Source: Afifellaceae bacterium | GTDB lineage: Bacteria > Pseudomonadota > Alphaproteobacteria > Rhizobiales > Afifellaceae | Length of the DNA stretch: 64,000 nucleotides | Reading direction: 5' to 3' | Assembly (NCBI GenBank): GCA_028284625.1 | Contig: JANQRH010000009.1 | Span: forward strand, 186,001 to 250,000 | Shown here: positions 62,707 to 64,000 of the stretch, piece by piece | How the letters are laid out: each line of letters starts with the position of its first letter | Position numbering within the stretch: the stretch's first letter is position 1 | Program-made: the position numbers and the translations under genes | The notes under the pieces: generated by a model | Seen by the model: the letters and a program-made list of their open reading frames with translations, nothing else | Databases searched by the model: none | What the model was told of the DNA's origin: nothing

Positions 62707-62983
62707 CGTAATAATCTTCTCGGCGCATCAGCACCCTGCGCATCTCCTTGGCGAAGAGCACGAGGATGACGCAGGCGACGAAGCCGTAGATTCCGTAGAA
62801 GCCGAAAAGCGACTCCCAGGAATGGTACACGTGGCGGTGGATGAAGAACTCGGCGAGGATTGAGACTGCGCAGATCGCATGAAGCGCATAGATGATGCGC
62901 CACACGTTCTTCGGATTGTCGAAAATGTGCCGTTTGCCGTCGGCCGGCTTGCCGTGATCGCTCTGGTCGGATGGCGTGGTCAT
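62699..62983 (-). CDS. Small two-helix membrane protein inside antiporter-like cluster
   Basis: The 94-residue protein has a polar N-terminus (SDQSDHGKPADGKRHIF) and two membrane helices (WRIIYALHAICAVSILAEFF and FYGIYGFVACVILVLFAKEM), then a charged tail. It is not obviously MrpC, E, F or G. Its position between two NuoL/N-type subunits, with overlap on one side and an 11-base gap on the other, suggests an accessory subunit of that complex. The longer frame to 63280 is antisense-like and rejected. Confidence 0.75.
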   Translation of the reverse strand: MTTPSDQSDHGKPADGKRHIFDNPKNVWRIIYALHAICAVSILAEFFIHRHVYHSWESLFGFYGIYGFVACVILVLFAKEMRRVLMRREDYYDE

Positions 62984-62994
62984 TGCGGTTCGCC

Positions 62995-64000
62995 CTATCG
63001 CAACGGAATGGCGGCGGCGAGCGCATGAAGCGGTTCGGCGAAGAAGAACAGCAACAAGCAGCCGAGCGCGGTGACGCTGAGCGCAATCAGACAGGGCAGC
63101 GGCGCTTCCTGGATGCCGCCGGTGGCCTGCGGACTTCCTTCCGGCGCGGTGCCAAAGAAGCCTCTGAACGGGATCGGCAGCAGGTAGGCGATGTTGAGAA
63201 GCGAGGAAATCACCAGCACGACCAGGATGGCGATGTGCTGGGCCTCCAGTGCGCCGAGGAGCAGGAACCATTTGCTCCATAGGCCGCCAAAGGGCGGCAG
63301 GCCGATGATCGATAACGCGCCGATCAAAAACGCACCGAAGGTGATGGGCATGACCCGCCCCAGCCCGTCGAGCTCGCTGACCTCTACTTTGTGGGCGGCG
63401 ACGTAAATGGCGCCGGCGCAGAAGAACAAGGTGATCTTGCCGAAGGCGTGCATGGCGATTTGCATGGCGCCGCCGATCACGCCGAGCTGAGTGGCGAGCA
63501 AAGCGCCGACGACGATGTAGGAAAGCTGCGAGACGGTCGAGTAAGCGAGACGGCGCTTCAGGTTATTCTGCGTCATGGCAATGAGCGAAGCCAAAAGCAC
63601 GGTCAGTGCAGCGACGTAGAGGAAGATGTCGGTGGCGCTGAGCTCCTGCAGAAGGTCGATGCCGAAGACGTAGACCATCACCTTGAGGATGGTGAACACG
63701 CCGGCTTTCACGACGGCGACGGCATGCAGGAGCGCGGAGACGGGCGTGGGTGCGACCATGGCCGCGGGCAGCCAGGAATGCACGGGCATGACAGCCGCCT
63801 TGCCAATGCCGAAGACATACAGGAAGAGCAGAAGCGCCAGTGTCGCGCCGCTCGCCGTCCCAGCCAAGATGCCGCCAGCCTTGAAGTCGAGCGTGCCGGC
63901 GAGGGCGAACGTGGCGAAGATCGCCGGCAACAGAAGCGCCATGGACGTGCCGAGGAGCAGCAGCAAATAGAGCCGGCCGGAGCGCATCGCCTCCGCATCA
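62995..64000 (-). CDS. Second proton-translocating membrane subunit, MrpD/NuoL-like (N-terminus beyond window)
   Basis: At least 334 residues are visible and the reading frame continues past the right edge. Channel motifs: GKAAVMPVHSWLPAAMVAPT (conserved Lys and H-W-L-P), HAVAVVKAGVFTILKV, and MHAFGKITLFFCAGAIY (late Lys). It is homologous to the 562-aa subunit but distinct. Paired copies of this type occur in Mrp antiporters and related membrane-bound complexes. The start and any further subunits lie outside. Confidence 0.85.
   Translation of the reverse strand, partial: DAEAMRSGRLYLLLLLGTSMALLLPAIFATFALAGTLDFKAGGILAGTASGATLALLLFLYVFGIGKAAVMPVHSWLPAAMVAPTPVSALLHAVAVVKAGVFTILKVMVYVFGIDLLQELSATDIFLYVAALTVLLASLIAMTQNNLKRRLAYSTVSQLSYIVVGALLATQLGVIGGAMQIAMHAFGKITLFFCAGAIYVAAHKVEVSELDGLGRVMPITFGAFLIGALSIIGLPPFGGLWSKWFLLLGALEAQHIAILVVLVISSLLNIAYLLPIPFRGFFGTAPEGSPQATGGIQEAPLPCLIALSVTALGCLLLFFFAEPLHALAAAIPLR

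Overview
The window is high-GC, gene-dense alphaproteobacterial DNA, most probably from the order Hyphomicrobiales (Rhizobiales). This rests on gene content: a rhizobial-type Ser-Lys L-asparaginase, ThuA/ThuB, a rhizobial-style class III cyclase, the TAT-exported TIGR03808-type protein, DUF1499, DUF3750 and DUF4332 proteins, and short palindromic repeats typical of the group, including one built around GAGCATGATC. Genus cannot be read from the sequence. It looks like ordinary chromosome: no phage, insertion sequence, rRNA, CRISPR array or replication origin was seen. Two tRNA genes (Pro-CGG and Gln-TTG) lie near 13.1-13.4 kb.

Layout. 0-7 kb: 3'-truncated M48 protease, aminotransferase plus LysE exporter, DmdB-like acyl-CoA ligase, DUF1499 membrane protein and MBL-fold hydrolase. 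7-12.6 kb: a complete minus-strand peptide/nickel-type ABC importer (binding protein, two permeases, two ATPases). 13.4-17.6 kb: Mrp/ApbC Fe-S carrier and a tungstate-type tupBCA operon. 17.7-26.4 kb: a signalling block with a DUF3369 receiver-histidine kinase, an OmpR-type regulator, a secreted protein, a large membrane histidine kinase directly followed by an orphan peptide-type binding protein, and a tandem-PAS GGDEF protein. 26.5-32.4 kb: aminotransferase, ThuAB pair, small and DUF4269 proteins, and a DUF427-cyclase fusion. 32.4-41.6 kb: mini-lipoprotein, outer-membrane beta-barrel, solitary DNA methyltransferase, DUF3750, L-asparaginase, TrmH methyltransferase, HicAB toxin-antitoxin, TAT-exported beta-helix protein, B12-binding radical SAM enzyme and YbjQ. 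41.7-46.4 kb: methylmalonyl-CoA mutase pair, DUF4332 and DUF2267-like proteins. 46.5-52.3 kb: HerA-like DUF853 ATPase, M20 dipeptidase, haloacid dehalogenase, DUF4870 and a branched-chain-type aminotransferase. 52.3-56.8 kb: TetR regulator divergent from a two-subunit molybdenum hydroxylase, with a convergent diheme cytochrome c. 57-61 kb: Fe-type superoxide dismutase, oligopeptidase B and a phospholipase-D-like protein. 61-64 kb: two Mrp/complex-I-like proton-translocating subunits with a small two-helix protein between them; the cluster runs off the right edge.

How the parts may fit together. The most system-like unit is the four-base-spaced pair of a histidine kinase with a long helical periplasmic region and a family-5 binding protein. 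That binding protein is a close paralogue of the one in the ABC importer 10 kb away, which suggests binding-protein-assisted sensing of the same or a related ligand. The TetR/hydroxylase locus has two matching operator-like palindromes in its divergent promoter. Several repeat families sit exactly at gene ends, and some supply start-proximal or stop codons of neighbouring genes.
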